Shown here one piece after another: positions 14,395-26,490 of a stretch of 64,000 nucleotides of DNA. Within the stretch, counting starts at the first letter, position 1. Each line of letters opens with the position of its first letter. The DNA is from Acanthochlamys bracteata (lineage: Eukaryota > Streptophyta > Magnoliopsida > Pandanales > Velloziaceae). The notes under the pieces were generated by a model, which did no database searches, was not told the DNA's origin, and saw only the letters and a list, made by a program, of their open reading frames with translations. The position numbers and the translations under genes were made by a program. The DNA is taken from assembly GCA_019914995.1 (NCBI GenBank), contig CM034139.1:6860461-6924460 (forward strand), read 5' to 3'.

Positions 14395-17204
14395 ATGAAG
14401 AGAAGAAAGGTTCGGTTTTTTACATACATACACATGCTGGAGGTTCTCACACATCATGAATTTGCATTACCCCGTTGTCTTCCGTAAGAGTTTTGAGCTA
14501 AAACTATTCATCTAACGTTTCATCATTTTGTTGTTCCGCTACTTTTCTACTTGAATTAAAGTTAATGTTAATTTGCTAGCAACAATTTTAAGAAGACCCA
14601 TATGATCTTAATCTTAACGTTGTGTTTTGTATATAAACTATAAACATACATTTAATGTTGCTGTCAACTGGATTACTTGCAATACCAAAAATGCATATAA
14701 CCCATGTTTCTTGACAACAACTTGAACATCCTCAACCATCAGAATAATTGACTTTAGTACAGAAAAGAATATCGAAGTCTTAACTCTGCTATTAATTTAT
14801 TCGTGATTTTGTGGAGCTGAATGCTCCACAGCAACTATTTCTGCCACTCAAAAAAACAGGGTCGAAGATACAGAAAAGTCGCATATTAGTATGTGCTCAA
14901 AATCACGAAGAAATTTGCGGCTCTCAAAAATCTTCAAAAGACGATGCAAGAATCAAAATAATCATCCTATACATGAAGTGATCATGATTCATGAAGAAAT
15001 AAATCAGCTGGATATATATGTATATACATATATATCTTCATTCTTCGCAACAGGTTGCAAGACAGCAATGAGTAGTTGACACCAGTAGGTAGGCCTCTCA
15101 TGCTCCTTTACCCACCTCACTTAAACGATAAACGGATTGCTTTCTTTGCTGACGACACAAAGGTTAAATAATCTAATTGCAGATTTCCAAAGTAACGTGA
15201 CGCATGCGAACAATATGAACAGCTTATGAAGTGTCATCGGGACATACCAAACTGCAGACAGCATAGCAAAGAGTTAAAAGTGAGTACGATAGGAATATGC
15301 CATAGTGGAGATCCTTGCCCATTCCAGGCTCCTACTTTCAACGTGCAATTATTCTCCCCAATCCATTGTCAGCAGTTGCTGGTGAGAAACAGAACAGAAA
15401 TGACAAAATAGTGGAGCCTTCTGAGGGGCCACCCTAAGTCTTTAGACTGTAAAGCATCTCTTTGGAGTTCCTGTCTGAGATTTTCACATCTGGATAATCT
15501 TGATCCACAGACAAGCTGCAACAATACCCAATAAGTCATCAAATTCGTGGGAACAAGCCAATAGATGATTATGCACAATTACTTTAGTCTATACAGTCTT
15601 ATGTCTAAGAACAGGGGCATCAATTCTATATTAATATTATCACATCTAACCTCTTGTATTTGCATTAAAAAAACACTTCGCAGGCGGAAAAAGTCAATTT
15701 CTTTAAGATAATATTCTCAATCCAGGATGGCAGCAAAACTATGATAATTAATTGCACTAGAAGTACTAGTGAGAAGTGATTACTTGACAAGCCAAACAAA
15801 AAGTTAACCGAACGATCAACATAAGCATCAAATTAAATCAAATGTGCAATGGTTGTGCAAGCTCCAAACTCCATTCGGAAGCGCAAAGTGTTATCTAATT
15901 AAAGATTGAAAACCAAAAGCTACTTTTGCAACAATTTTATATTACTTCAAGCTTGTGGAAAATTAAAATAGCAGTAGATAGGAAGTATGAGAATAGCTAT
16001 GCAAATAATAACTTGTGATGAACAAAAAGAGGCTAATGGGAACCTTATAGTTTCAAGAGCCACAACATTATAGTTAAGAAGTCAAAACTTCCACCACTGA
16101 GATCTTTGGATTACCCAAGAAGTTGACCTATGTTGCAAAGAATTAACTGGGTCATCAAAAGGGCACTTGTGGCAACAACTGCAGCAAGCCACACAGATCT
16201 GAGGCCAAGTGAAATCACAACCTAAAATGTCTAGTGCAAATTTAGTTGATAAACAGTAACAGCTCATGAGTTTTTAAGAAAACTTTTCTCAGGAAGTAGG
16301 TGCAAACTGACATTATTGATAACAAAGAAAACACTTCTTGACTGGCTTATAAAACATTATATGCTTATAGGGAATTTTTAAGCAACAAATTTCGAGCAAG
16401 TGAGTCAAGCTTGAAAGTATTCAGAGAAGCATCAGCTACCAAAGTAGTATATAAGCTAGGGGCTGGACTGAGGGTCCAGGATGCCACTGTATTAGCGGAA
16501 TACAGCAATCAGAACGATCTTGTGGTATTTTTGGCAATTACAAATGCATCCTGCAGGCCGACAAATGCAATCAAATATAAAGCACTTAATAAACAAAATA
16601 TCAGTCCACTGTTACGGTAGCAGAGAGTAGTGAGAGTAATGCTTGATAGTCTTGAATTTCCTCTAGACGTAAAGTAAAATATGCATCTCCATGAGAGGGA
16701 AAAAAAATACTACACAGAAGAGTCAAGACAGAATCTAGAACAAAAAAAGTAAGGTCATCAAAATTAAATTGTGGACTTAGTTCTAGTTATCTAACTTGTT
16801 GCTAATACAGTGTTTGACAGCTTCTAGTAGATGAATATCAATACATTTTGGTGATGGTGATACTTTCAAACTTAATTTGCAGTAGCCAAACCAGACTTGG
16901 GTAGTGAAGAACTCAGTAAATCTTTTACAATGGCTGATGCGAAGTGGATATGCAGATCTGATGAGATTGTGACTTCAGCTGGAGCATAGCAATGCCTATT
17001 AACAGTGTTCTAAATAGCTGCATGTTGTACTAAGGGCAGATTCAAAGAATTTTTCGTCAAAGAATGCACTACTCCTTCAAAAGATTTTGCAAATAGTGCT
17101 TTACGATGAAGTTACAGAAGACCAAAATAAGCATTGGAAACAATGCCCAAATCAGCAAACTTAAGCACAGTTCTATAAACTAAATAGAAGATTTCAAAAT
17201 CACC
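14395..17204. other. Intergenic region, no gene recognised
   Basis: This 2.8-kb stretch holds the Aux/IAA 3' UTR and the 3' flank of the minus-strand methyltransferase gene. It is less AT-rich than most spacers here, but I found no protein-like frame, tRNA or paired splice sites that I trust. A perfect 26-bp AT palindrome lies at 15,011-15,036. An unannotated non-coding transcript is possible. Confidence 0.4.
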
Positions 17205-18929
17205 TCAACCACAATTTAACTTCTCATTTGCGACATGATTGCCATTTCCAACCAAATGATAAAGTAATACACCTGCTGCCACGCTCACATTCAAACTCTC
17301 AACAGCAAGGAAGGAGCTTAGTTCTTGCCCTTGCCCAGAACAATTCTTGCCTATTTCCACAGCTTCCTCTTCTTGTCCGCCAACATATCCATCGACGGCA
17401 GTAATACCAGGAATCCTCACCAATTCAGTACAGGATCTTTCCACTAGCGGTCTTAGTCCACTACCTTCACTTCCCAGCACAAGAATTGTCGGTACTCCAG
17501 CTTCAATCTCGTTTAAAGAAACAGCTTTTGAAGAAACTGAACCTCCAAGAACACGCCATCCATTTTCAACTGATGATGTTAGAAAGTGCATCATATTCTT
17601 GCAAGATCTGAGCTCAATCAACTCGATGGATCCTGCACTGGCTTTGCTCACCACTCCACTTAGAGGAGCTGAGTTCTTCGCACAAAGAATTATGCCTTGT
17701 GCACCAAAGAAATATGCAGATCGTACAATTGCTCCCAAGTTCTGAGGGTCTGTGACCTCATCCAAGGCAACCCACAGAGGAGCTCTCTCTCCCTCCATTG
17801 CTGCACGCTCTAGCTCTCTGATGCCAACCATTTCTAAAGGAGATGCATCTAAAACAAGGCCTTGATGAGGACGATTGTCTACTACCATGTTGAGATCATG
17901 CTTTGAAGCTTCTATAACTTTCAACCCTATCTTCTCTGCTAATTTCAAAACCTTCTCTACACCTTTCCTATCCTTTTTCTTCCTATTGTTCCCAATCAAG
18001 TCCAATCCTTCCTGAACATAGAGAGCAAAGAATTCCCTCCTCACAACAGTCAATGCCGCCAACACTGGCCCAACACCATAAACGCCTTGCCCAACCAATT
18101 TCGGTACTGAGGATTGTGTAGCCTCTTTCCATGTTTTCCTCCCCCAACTCTCTTGCCTATTCCACTGCCGAACCTCTGGCTTATCAAACCGCGATACTCT
18201 ATCGGAAAATCCAGCATACTTGCTCCTAATCTTGTCCCATCTTGGATCATCAACAGGCTCTAAATCTTCCTCCTTCGTGCCTTGAATTTCCTTATCATCA
18301 TAACTACCAGTAGTACTATTACTACTTCCATTTCTAGAGAAATACCTGTCTGAAGACTTCTCCCATGCTGAAGAACCATTAGTCTTCAAGCTTCGACTGT
18401 TCTTTCTCACAAACTTCTGACCTTTTTCACTAAAACAGCTCTCTTCAGAGTTGTCCGATAACAAGGACCTATTACTTCTACTATTCTCTGTAGAAAAATA
18501 ACTCTCAGCAGACTCCTCCCAAGAAGACTGCCCTGTTCTAGAGCCACCCCTCTCATCTCTACTGAAACTTCTACCGTTCTCATTAACCAAATTACCATTA
18601 TTTCTAGAAAAATACCTGTTCTTGTCTGATTCTCGCCGGTTTCCGGCTCCCGTCGACCACTTGGAAGAACCTTTAGCTTTTTTTGCCTTGTGCTCCGCCG
18701 CTGCAATCCATGGAAGCTCTTCTTCAGATTGCAGTTGCGTCGAAGAAGAGTAAAACCTTGTCTTCGATTGAGAACACTTAGCGAGATTTCTGTAGAAGAT
18801 TGCAGGTTGGAGGAAGCCAGTACACAGAAATCTAGCTCTCATTCGGTTGAGCTCTAGCGCTTGGTGAGGCGAAGACGGAGAGAAGAGGAAAGAAATGGAG
18901 GGCATTCTGGGAATTTGGCAGCGAGGCAT
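17205..18929 (-). CDS. SpoU-family rRNA 2'-O-methyltransferase, organellar (MRM1-like)
   Basis: A single uninterrupted exon encodes a SPOUT-class enzyme that methylates a ribose 2'-OH in rRNA using S-adenosylmethionine. With the start at 18,929 it has 574 residues. The first 60 are Arg/Ser-rich with almost no acids (MPRCQIPRMPSISFL to KTRFYSSST), as in a mitochondrial or plastid transit peptide. Residues about 80-215 are low-complexity and Ser-rich with four degenerate YFS-centred repeats. A substrate-binding domain follows (GVYGVGPVLAAL). The three SpoU motifs are complete: DEVTDPQNLGAIVRSA (390-405), LGSEGSGL (485-492) and LNVSVAAGVLLYHL (546-559). About 28 extra residues lie between motifs II and III. 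An in-frame ATG at 19,046 would add 39 residues, but two TGGGCC promoter-type motifs lie on top of it, so I prefer the inner start. Confidence 0.92.
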   Translation of the reverse strand: MPRCQIPRMPSISFLFSPSSPHQALELNRMRARFLCTGFLQPAIFYRNLAKCSQSKTRFYSSSTQLQSEEELPWIAAAEHKAKKAKGSSKWSTGAGNRRESDKNRYFSRNNGNLVNENGRSFSRDERGGSRTGQSSWEESAESYFSTENSRSNRSLLSDNSEESCFSEKGQKFVRKNSRSLKTNGSSAWEKSSDRYFSRNGSSNSTTGSYDDKEIQGTKEEDLEPVDDPRWDKIRSKYAGFSDRVSRFDKPEVRQWNRQESWGRKTWKEATQSSVPKLVGQGVYGVGPVLAALTVVRREFFALYVQEGLDLIGNNRKKKDRKGVEKVLKLAEKIGLKVIEASKHDLNMVVDNRPHQGLVLDASPLEMVGIRELERAAMEGERAPLWVALDEVTDPQNLGAIVRSAYFFGAQGIILCAKNSAPLSGVVSKASAGSIELIELRSCKNMMHFLTSSVENGWRVLGGSVSSKAVSLNEIEAGVPTILVLGSEGSGLRPLVERSCTELVRIPGITAVDGYVGGQEEEAVEIGKNCSGQGQELSSFLAVESLNVSVAAGVLLYHLVGNGNHVANEKLNCG

Positions 18930-19029
18930 GGTGGCAGTTGTTTCTTCTTCGCCGCTTCCCGGCAGCGGCGGTGTATGTGGTGATAAATTGATGGAAGATG
19001 AGTTAGATATCTTCTGAGATAATAAGCCG

Positions 19030-19046
19030 AGGCCCATTAGGCCCAT
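19030..19046 (-). promoter_or_regulatory. Paired TGGGCC (site II-like) motifs
   Basis: Two TGGGCC motifs in minus orientation (19,031-19,036 and 19,040-19,045) sit 9 bp apart, about 100 bp before the preferred start of the methyltransferase gene. Site II motifs are known promoter elements of plant genes for organelle biogenesis and translation. Their position argues that translation does not begin at 19,046. Confidence 0.5.
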
Positions 19047-19278
19047 AAAATTTATACGCCGTGTATTCAGACAAAGAACAATAACAATAAAATAATAACC
19101 TAAATTCTTTTATTCCACTTGACTAAAATCGGCATATAAATTTATTATTTTTTATTTCATCGATTATTAATTAGATTAAGAAGAACAACCACAATACCAT
19201 AATAAAAAGGGAGGCGGGAGTGGGGTGGCTAGGTTGTGCTGATTAGTTGTATAATTTGCATCATAATAGATTTAGGGA

Positions 19279-19455
19279 GTCTTCGAAAGTAATTATAAAA
19301 AAATAAGTTTATTTTTTAAAAAATTAATAATAATAAATAATAAAATTTTATTATGTAAATTTTTTTACATTCAAAAATTATATATTATTATAAAATTTAT
19401 TATAAATACAAAATTGAAAAGTTAAAAAATATTTTTCTTAAAAGCACGGCCAAAC
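19279..19455. repeat. AT-rich MITE-like repeat
   Basis: The body is long A/T runs with TTAATAATAATAAATAATAAAA and a matching inverted half. It ends near 19,447 with GGCCAAACTC, similar to the CCAAACGC end of the better-preserved copy at 63.0 kb. Borders are approximate. Confidence 0.4.
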
Positions 19456-20696
19456 TCACTCTCTTATTAAAGAAGAACTAAATTTAGGCTTTTAGAACTG
19501 CACGAACTAAATGTAGTAAGCATAATGATAGAGCTCATGTTGTAACTTCATTTGTGCAAAATTTGAAGCTTGAATAGATCATGGTTGTTAACTGACCCGG
19601 CTTGAGGGGAAAGAGCATACTCTTGAAGTTGGTCTTCAAATTTCAACAGCTTGAGGTCATTCCCTCTTGATACACAGCATGTTTTTTACATTCTAATCCA
19701 AGTAAGGTTGCTAGCTTCAGTTGGTTAATTATGAAGCTTACGGGTTTAGAGCTTCAAACTATCTTACCTCTTCTCATATCTAGAAGCAATGATATCAAAC
19801 TGTCTTCTTCCAACTTTTTTCTGCAGATGAGTTTGCAAGTGTGGTCAGCTTTAGGAGGCATGTGTGGTTAATCAAGGTGAGTCTGTTAAATTTTGTACCA
19901 TCTTACTGATTTGATTCTGTTGTTGTCTTCAATTTGGCACTGGTCAATTAATCACTTAGTACTAAATTGGTTTATATGGAATAGGACTAGCATATCATTG
20001 TGGAGTCCTGTAACACGTTTTCTGTTTCTAATGATACGCATCATGAAATTTAATGTTATACGAAGTTGTTAAATTTAAAAACCACTAAGCTTAAGATGAT
20101 AGCAAGGCTACATTTGAATCAGACTTCATAAGCAATTATGTGTTATTTCGCCAATTAAGATGATTCTTCCCTGGGAATGACTTGGGAAATTTGTAGCAGT
20201 TAGGGCAAGGGAAGCCAGATATTTGAGTAGGGTAAGTGGCTGTTCATTGGAACAAAAGAATTAGGGGATGTTGGCTTCATTCTAAAAAAAATATTGATTA
20301 AATTTTTATATTATGTTTTCCAATAAATTTTTATAATAATTTATAAAATTTATTTAAATTTTAAAAAATTATAGAAAAATTTTACGTACTAAAATTTTAT
20401 TATTATTATTTTTAAATCAAAATATAATAAAATTTATTTATTAAAATAAATAAAAATATTTTTTATTTTAAATAGCTCTTTTCTATAAACATTTCTAAAA
20501 AGCTTCTTAGTCCGAAGGAAAAGCTCATACTTGCTGAAAAAGTAGTCTTCTTATCTAGAGCCGTTGGATAGACTTATTCTCATTTATAAATAAAAAATAT
20601 ATATATATATATATATAATATAATATTCACAAATTTTATATATATCAATTATTATATTATAAAGAATATTTTAGTTTTTTCATATTTATTTCTAAC

Positions 20697-20870
20697 TTTT
20701 CAGTTATGTTTTTGTCAAACACTCTATTCAATTTTTTATCAAAAACGTTAAATTTATTCAAACACATAGCTTCTTTTTTAAAAAAATTTACAACTATTTT
20801 TTTTTTTTTTAAATCAAAAAATTTTTTTTATCAAAAAAATAATTTTTAAATTTAGCCAAACGGTCTCTTA
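20697..20870. repeat. AT-rich MITE-like repeat
   Basis: Runs from TTTGTCAAACACTC near 20,711 to TTAGCCAAACGG at about 20,856-20,867, with an A/T-only core. It is the same type as the copy at 63,042, but more decayed. Confidence 0.35.
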
Positions 20871-21824
20871 GATTAAGTTTTAGTGGAAGTGGATCCCAAT
20901 GGCTCTTCTTTCAGTTTGTTAACTGTTACTTTCCATCATCTTTTTGAAGGATAGTATTGGCACTGTTTAAATATTGTCAGCTTACTTGTGTATTTTTGAA
21001 ACCTTGTTGATTTTGATAGGACAAGCAGTGGTATCATAAAGTTCTTAAAACGTTCGTACTGACTGCTTGACCTTATCTCTCTCCTTATTGCTACTGCAGG
21101 CTAATGCAATGCAGACTTTCATAGCTATGTATGCAGTCATTTGATTGGGATGAAAGATATTGAAGTATCGGTTTGTAATTGCTGGCTCTGCAACCTGGTT
21201 TTAGGTTCTAGTTGGGAATCATTAGAATGGCTGCAGGCGGTGCTGTTGAAGTGGAAGAGTAGCAATTGGCCCGATTGTGTATGATATACTTGCGATTGTT
21301 ATTCAAATGCACTATCCATTAGAGATGTCAATTCGAATATATGGATCGATTTTGAATCGATCCATATAATAATCGAATTAAATTATTTAATATTAATTCG
21401 ATTTATTTATTTATACACATCAAAAGTGTAAATTCTAACTCAATTTTTTTAATAATCGGATTAAATTCGAAATGACTCATTTAATAATAAATTAAAATTA
21501 TTAAAATAAATTTATAAATATTAATTTTTAATAATAATATATATATTATTAATTATGATATATCTAAAAAAAAAATATTAATTTTAATAAAATTTATAAA
21601 TTAAGTAAAAATTTATAAATTAAATTAGTTAAATTAGAATAAATTAAAAATATATATATACAAATTAAATTTGATACTATTATTCTCTAATTAAATAATA
21701 TATATTATATAAATAATTAAACAGAATTATTTTTGGATCAATTCGAATTTGATCGGAATCTGACTAAGGTCTGATTCGATCCTAACTTTTTTCAAATCAG
21801 ATTTGAGTTGAATTTTCGGGTCGG

Positions 21825-22041
21825 TGATAAGGATATTTGATTCCTTACTATATTTAGAATGCTTAATTTAGAAAGATCTTATTTAGAAAGATTAGATTTT
21901 ATTTTATTCTAGATATATTTGATTTGGATTGATTTTAGAAAGATTAGATCTTATGAATCTTTAACTTTTGGAAACTTTGAATGTATATATATGTGCTCAT
22001 ATCAATAAAGAAAAATAAGTCATTGAGTATAATTCTCTACA
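21825..22041 (+). repeat. 5' LTR of the young copia element
   Basis: 217 bp, TGATAAGG...CTCTACA, a near-identical partner of 26,248-26,464. A TATA-like stretch and an AATAAAG polyadenylation-type signal lie in its second half. Confidence 0.93.
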
Positions 22042-22053
22042 TGGTACCAGAGC
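22042..22053 (+). other. Primer-binding site
   Basis: TGGTACCAGAGC immediately follows the 5' LTR. It complements the 3' end of initiator tRNA-Met except for one base of the usual TGGTATCAGAGC. The second copia element in the window carries the same variant. Confidence 0.75.
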
Positions 22054-22129
22054 CACTATTGCTCTAACGAGCTCCATCTCTTCTCAATTTTTTTTTTTTT
22101 TTTCTAACTCAGTAGCTTCAATACTCTCA

Positions 22130-25100
22130 ATGGCCACTATCTTCACATCATCTAGTAATTATTCTATCATTACTCAAGACTTCAATCAACAATTGATTGC
22201 CATCAATGTTGCCGCTCAAGCTCCATTGAAACTCAATGATACAAACTATCTCTCTTGGAAGTTCCAATTCAACACTCTCCTTATTGGTTTTGATCTCATT
22301 GGCTTCATTGATGGATCCAAACCGTGTCCACCACCCACTATTACTACAGATAGTTCAGTAATCACCAATCCAGCTTATATTCACTGGAAACGTCAACATC
22401 AGTTGATTCTCAATGCGTTCATTGGATCTATCTCTCCAAATATTATTCCATTCATTGCCGGTGCCATTACCTCCAGTGACGTTTGGCATATTCTTGCCAA
22501 CACTTATGCCAAGCCAACACGCGGTCGCCGTCTACAAATTCGAAGTCATCTCAAAAATCCTCAAAAGGGTTCTCAAAGTGTTACTGAATACTTACGAAGA
22601 ATCAAAGGGTATGCCGATGAACTTGCACTACTTGGTACCCCTATGGATGCTGAAGACCTACTTGAAAAAATTTTAAATGGTCTTGGCGATGAATTTCATG
22701 ATCTTGTTGTTGCTCTCCAAGCCCGCGAGACCCCAATCTCACTTGAGGAATTACATAAAAAACTCCTCACTCTTGAAGCCACTCATCGCAATGTAACATC
22801 CAAGGCTCAACCAACACCAGCGACTGCTAATCCAGCACACAAAAATTCAAGGCCTCGTCCCTCTTTCAACTCTGATCACACAGGCTCTTCTCGTCCCACT
22901 ATGTCTTCCAACACCGGCTCCTCCATGCCAACATCTAATGGTGATCGCCCTTCACCAAGACCATATCTTGGTCGTTGTCAAATATGTGGTACTCAAGGAC
23001 ACTCAGCTCAGTGGTGCCCATCTTTTCGTCTAGTGCCGATCAATCAAATGCCAACTAGCCAAGTGCCAATCAATCGCGGATCCGGAACAAATCTTACATC
23101 ATGGCAACCACGAGCTAACTTTGCAACTAATACCGGCGCAGAAACTCCCTCTTGGCTACTTGACAGTGGTGCCTCTCATCATGTTACCGGCGATCTCAAC
23201 AATCTTTCGCTTCACTCTCCCTACACTGGTTCCACTTTTTTACCTTCTTCTACTCATAATTTTACACTTAATAATGTTCTTTGTGTGCCTAGCATGAAAA
23301 AAAATTTAATCTCTATTTCTCAATTTTGCCTCACCAATAATGTTTCCGTTGAATTCTTACCACATTCCTTTCTTGTGAAGGACCTTCGTACGGGGGCACA
23401 ACTTTTTCAAGGACGAACTAAAGATGGTGTTTATGAGTGGCCAATTACACCAATCAAATCTTCACCATTACTTGCTCTATCCAGTGTCAAAACCTCTTCA
23501 TCCGAATGGCATCATAGATTAGGACATCCATCCTTTCAAATCTTCAAACATATCGTATCTAATGGTCAGTTACAACTATCGACTTCTGTATCCACAACAA
23601 TTTCTTGTAACGACTGTCATTGCAATAAAAGTCATAAACTATCATTTTCTAAATCCACTCTTACTTCTTCTAAACCTCTTGAAACTATTTTCTCTGATGT
23701 TTGGACTTCACCTATTATATCTCATGATGGTTTCAAATATTATGTTATTTTCGTTGACCACTTCACCAAATATATATGGTTCTACCCACTCAAAACAAAA
23801 TCTAATGTGCATGACATCTTTATTCGCTTCAAAGCTCTTGTAGAAAATTATTTTTCTCATAAAATTATTACTCTGTATACCGACAATGGTGGAGAATATC
23901 AAAGTCTCGAAAACTTTCTATCTACAAACGGTATTTCTCACCTCACCACTCCTCCACATACTCCAGAACATAATGGATACTCTGAACGACGACATCGTCA
24001 TATTGTTGAAACTGGTCTCTCTCTTCTTTCTCATGCATCTCTTCCACTCACATATTGGTTTCATGCTTTCGCTACCGCCGTCTATCTCATTAATCGTCTA
24101 CCCACTCCAACACTTCAATTCACTTCTCCATTTGAAAAAATATTTTGCCATCCACCTAACTATTCCAAACTTCGAGTATTTGGTTGTTTATGTTATCCTT
24201 GGCTTCGTCCTTATTCACCTCACAAACTTGCTCCTCGATCCAAACCATGTATCTTTCTCGACTACTCTCTTACACAAAGTGCATATCTCCGTCTTGACAA
24301 TTCTACCTCCAAAATCTATGTGTCTCGTCACGTTGAATTTGTTGAATCCGTCTTTTCTTTTTCCTCTCTTCAATCTAATCTTCCCCGTCCTGAATCCACC
24401 ACTATTGACACATGGGTTCCCTACTTTCCTCCTATTTTCATCATTCCAATTTCTACCTCCTCCTCAGTGCCACTCATAACACCATCTAACGTCTCACCAC
24501 CCTCGCACGAAAACCCCTCCAATAATCCAATTTTACCATCTACATCACTTGTGCCCAATTCTACCAATCATACTGAGTCTCTCAGTGAACCCCATACTTC
24601 AACCAACAACAACCATCCCATGCAAACCAGATCCAAGAACAACATCCACAAGCCTATTCAAAAACTCAACTTGACAGCTCAACTATCCGCCTCTGATGAC
24701 TTGGAACCAACAAATACGACCCAAGCCCTCAAAGATCCTAAATGGCGTCGGGCCATATTCGAAGAGTTTGATGCGCTTGTTCGAAACGGCACTTGGAAAC
24801 TTGTTCCATCTAACTCCTTATAAAATATTGTGGGATGTAAGTGGATTTTTCGCACTAAACGACTATCTGATGGCTCTTTTGATAGGTACAAAGCACGTCT
24901 GGTTGCTAAGGGATTTCATCAACGGCCCGGAGTGGACTATAATGACACATTCAGTCCAGTTATCAAACCAACAACTGTTCGTCTTGTTTTAAGTCTTGCC
25001 ATCAGTAAGGGGTGGTCACTTCGCCAACTTGATGTTAATAATGCATTTCTTCAGGGGCACCTATCTGAAGATGTCTACATGGCTCAACCACCAGGATTCA

Positions 25101-26263
25101 TTGATCACGATTTTTTCACTCATGTTTGCAAACTTCGCAAAGCTATTTATGGTCTCAAACAAGCACCACGAGCTTGGTATCACGAGCTCAAAACATATTT
25201 ACTTGACTCTGGCTTCATCAACTCTCTTGCAGACACCTCACTTTTTATTCTTAATAAAGGTGGACATCTCATTTACTTACTTATCTATGTTGATGATCTG
25301 ATCATTACAAGAGACAGTCAGAATATGGTAAATCGATTTGTGGAGCTTCTAGCCCAACGATTCTCTTTAAAAGATCTTGGACTATTGTCATTTTTTCTTG
25401 GTGTTGAGGTTATTCCACACAATCATGGTCTTTTTCTCTCTCAACGAAGGTACATTATTGATCTCCTTGTCCGAACCAAAATGGTCGATGCCAATCCCGT
25501 CATGACTCCCTTATCCACTAGTTTAACATTAACACTTCATGCCGGCACAGCTTTATCTGATCCAACAGAATTTCGGACGGTAGTTGGAAGCCTTCAATAG
25601 CTATCTCTCACACGACCGGATATTGCATTTGCAGTGAACAAGCTCTCTCAATTTATGCATCGGCCAACAACTGAGCATTAGACAGCGGTCAAACGCCTTC
25701 TTTGCTATCTATCTGGTACACTGAATTACGGATTACTCTTATATCGTGATTCACCTCTATCTTTGCATGCTTTCTCGGATGCTGACTGGGCAAGTAATAA
25801 AGATGACTCTACCTCCACTAGTGCCTATGTGGTGTACTTATGCCGCAATCCAATCTCCTGGAGTTCAAAGAAACAACGGACTGTTGCTCGTTCCTCTACG
25901 GAAGCTGAATATCGTTCTGTTGCCTCTACTGCTACGGAACTCAGTTGGATTTGCTCTTTTCTATCTGAGCTTGCTGTTCAACTTCCAACCACTCCTGTCA
26001 TATATTGTGATAATATTGGTGCTATATATTTGTGCTCCAATCCAGTTTTTCATTCTAGGATGAAACATGTTGCCATTGACTTTCACTTCATTAGAGACAA
26101 AGTTCAAAGTGGTGCTTTGCACGTTACTCATGTTTCATCACAAGATCAACTGGCTGACGCACTCACCAAACCACTTCCTCGGATGCGCTTCCTTCTTCTT
26201 CGGTCCAAGATTGGAATCTCCGATCAGAGCTTCATCTTGCGGGGGCATGATAAGGATATTTGA
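22130..26263 (+). pseudogene. copia gag-pol region (fossil)
   Basis: Reading in one direction the parts are: a UBN2-type gag; a zinc knuckle of C-X2-C-X4-H-X4-C form (CQICGTQGHSAQWC); an aspartic protease core (LLDSGASHHVTG); the GAG-pre-integrase block (WHHRLGHPS); an integrase core (SDVWTSP, then TDNGGEYQ); a reverse transcriptase with [13 protein letters not shown] and YVDDLIIT; and RNase H (SDADWASNKDD to ADALTKPLP). This domain order defines Ty1/copia. The region is mostly open but carries about three interruptions and is not expected to be functional. Confidence 0.92.
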
Positions 26264-26464
26264 TTCCTTACTATATTTAGAATGCTTAATTTAGAAAGAT
26301 CTTATTTAGAAAGATTAGATTTTATTTTATTCTAGATATATTTGGTTTGGATTGATTTTAGAAAAATTAGATCTTATGAATCTTTAACTTTTGGAAACTT
26401 TGAATGTATATATATGTGCTCATATCAATAAAGAAAAACAAATCATTGAGTACAATTCTCTACA
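26248..26464 (+). repeat. 3' LTR of the young copia element
   Basis: 217 bp, differing from the 5' LTR at five positions. It is preceded by the polypurine tract gggggca (26,241-26,247) and followed by the GTCGG target duplication. Confidence 0.93.
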
Positions 26465-26490
26465 GTCGGGTCGAAATTTGCCACATTTAC

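Larger units (their letters stand above)
19047..21321. other. AT-rich intergenic DNA with several MITE-like repeats
   Basis: Extremely AT-rich blocks (about 19,279-19,455, 20,262-20,510 and 20,697-20,870) alternate with more complex DNA. A (TA)n run lies near 20,598-20,616. The complex parts (about 19,500-20,260 and 20,880-21,310) contain splice-like sites (AAG|GTGAGT near 19,877, CTACTGCAG|GC near 21,101) but no long frame. A spliced non-coding transcript diverging from the methyltransferase promoter is possible but unproven. Confidence 0.4.
21825..26464 (+). mobile_element. Ty1/copia LTR retrotransposon, near-complete but broken, young
   Basis: A structurally full-length copia element on the plus strand, flanked by the 5-bp target duplication GTCGG (21,820-21,824 and 26,465-26,469). 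Its 217-bp LTRs (21,825-22,041 and 26,248-26,464) begin TGATAAGG, end CTCTACA, and differ at five of 217 positions, all transitions, about 2.3 percent. At commonly used plant substitution rates this means roughly one million years or less. A primer-binding site follows the 5' LTR directly, and a purine tract (gggggca) precedes the 3' LTR. The interior holds gag, protease, integrase, reverse transcriptase and RNase H in copia order, with about three interruptions, so it is a recent fossil. Confidence 0.95.
21322..26490. repeat. AT-rich inverted-repeat element split by a copia insertion
   Basis: The left part starts near 21,322 with GAGATGTCAATTCGAA and is full of TCGAAT/ATCGGA-type blocks. The right part (26,470-26,490) reads GTCGAAATTTGCCACA, roughly the reverse complement of the left end. 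The copia element at 21,825-26,464 lies inside it. This looks like a common short plant repeat with GTCAATTCG ends. Borders are approximate. Confidence 0.5.

Noticed and set aside
15011-15036. Perfect 26-bp AT palindrome as a regulatory or hairpin gene
   Set aside because: It is made of alternating TA steps, which form such palindromes easily by chance in AT-rich DNA.
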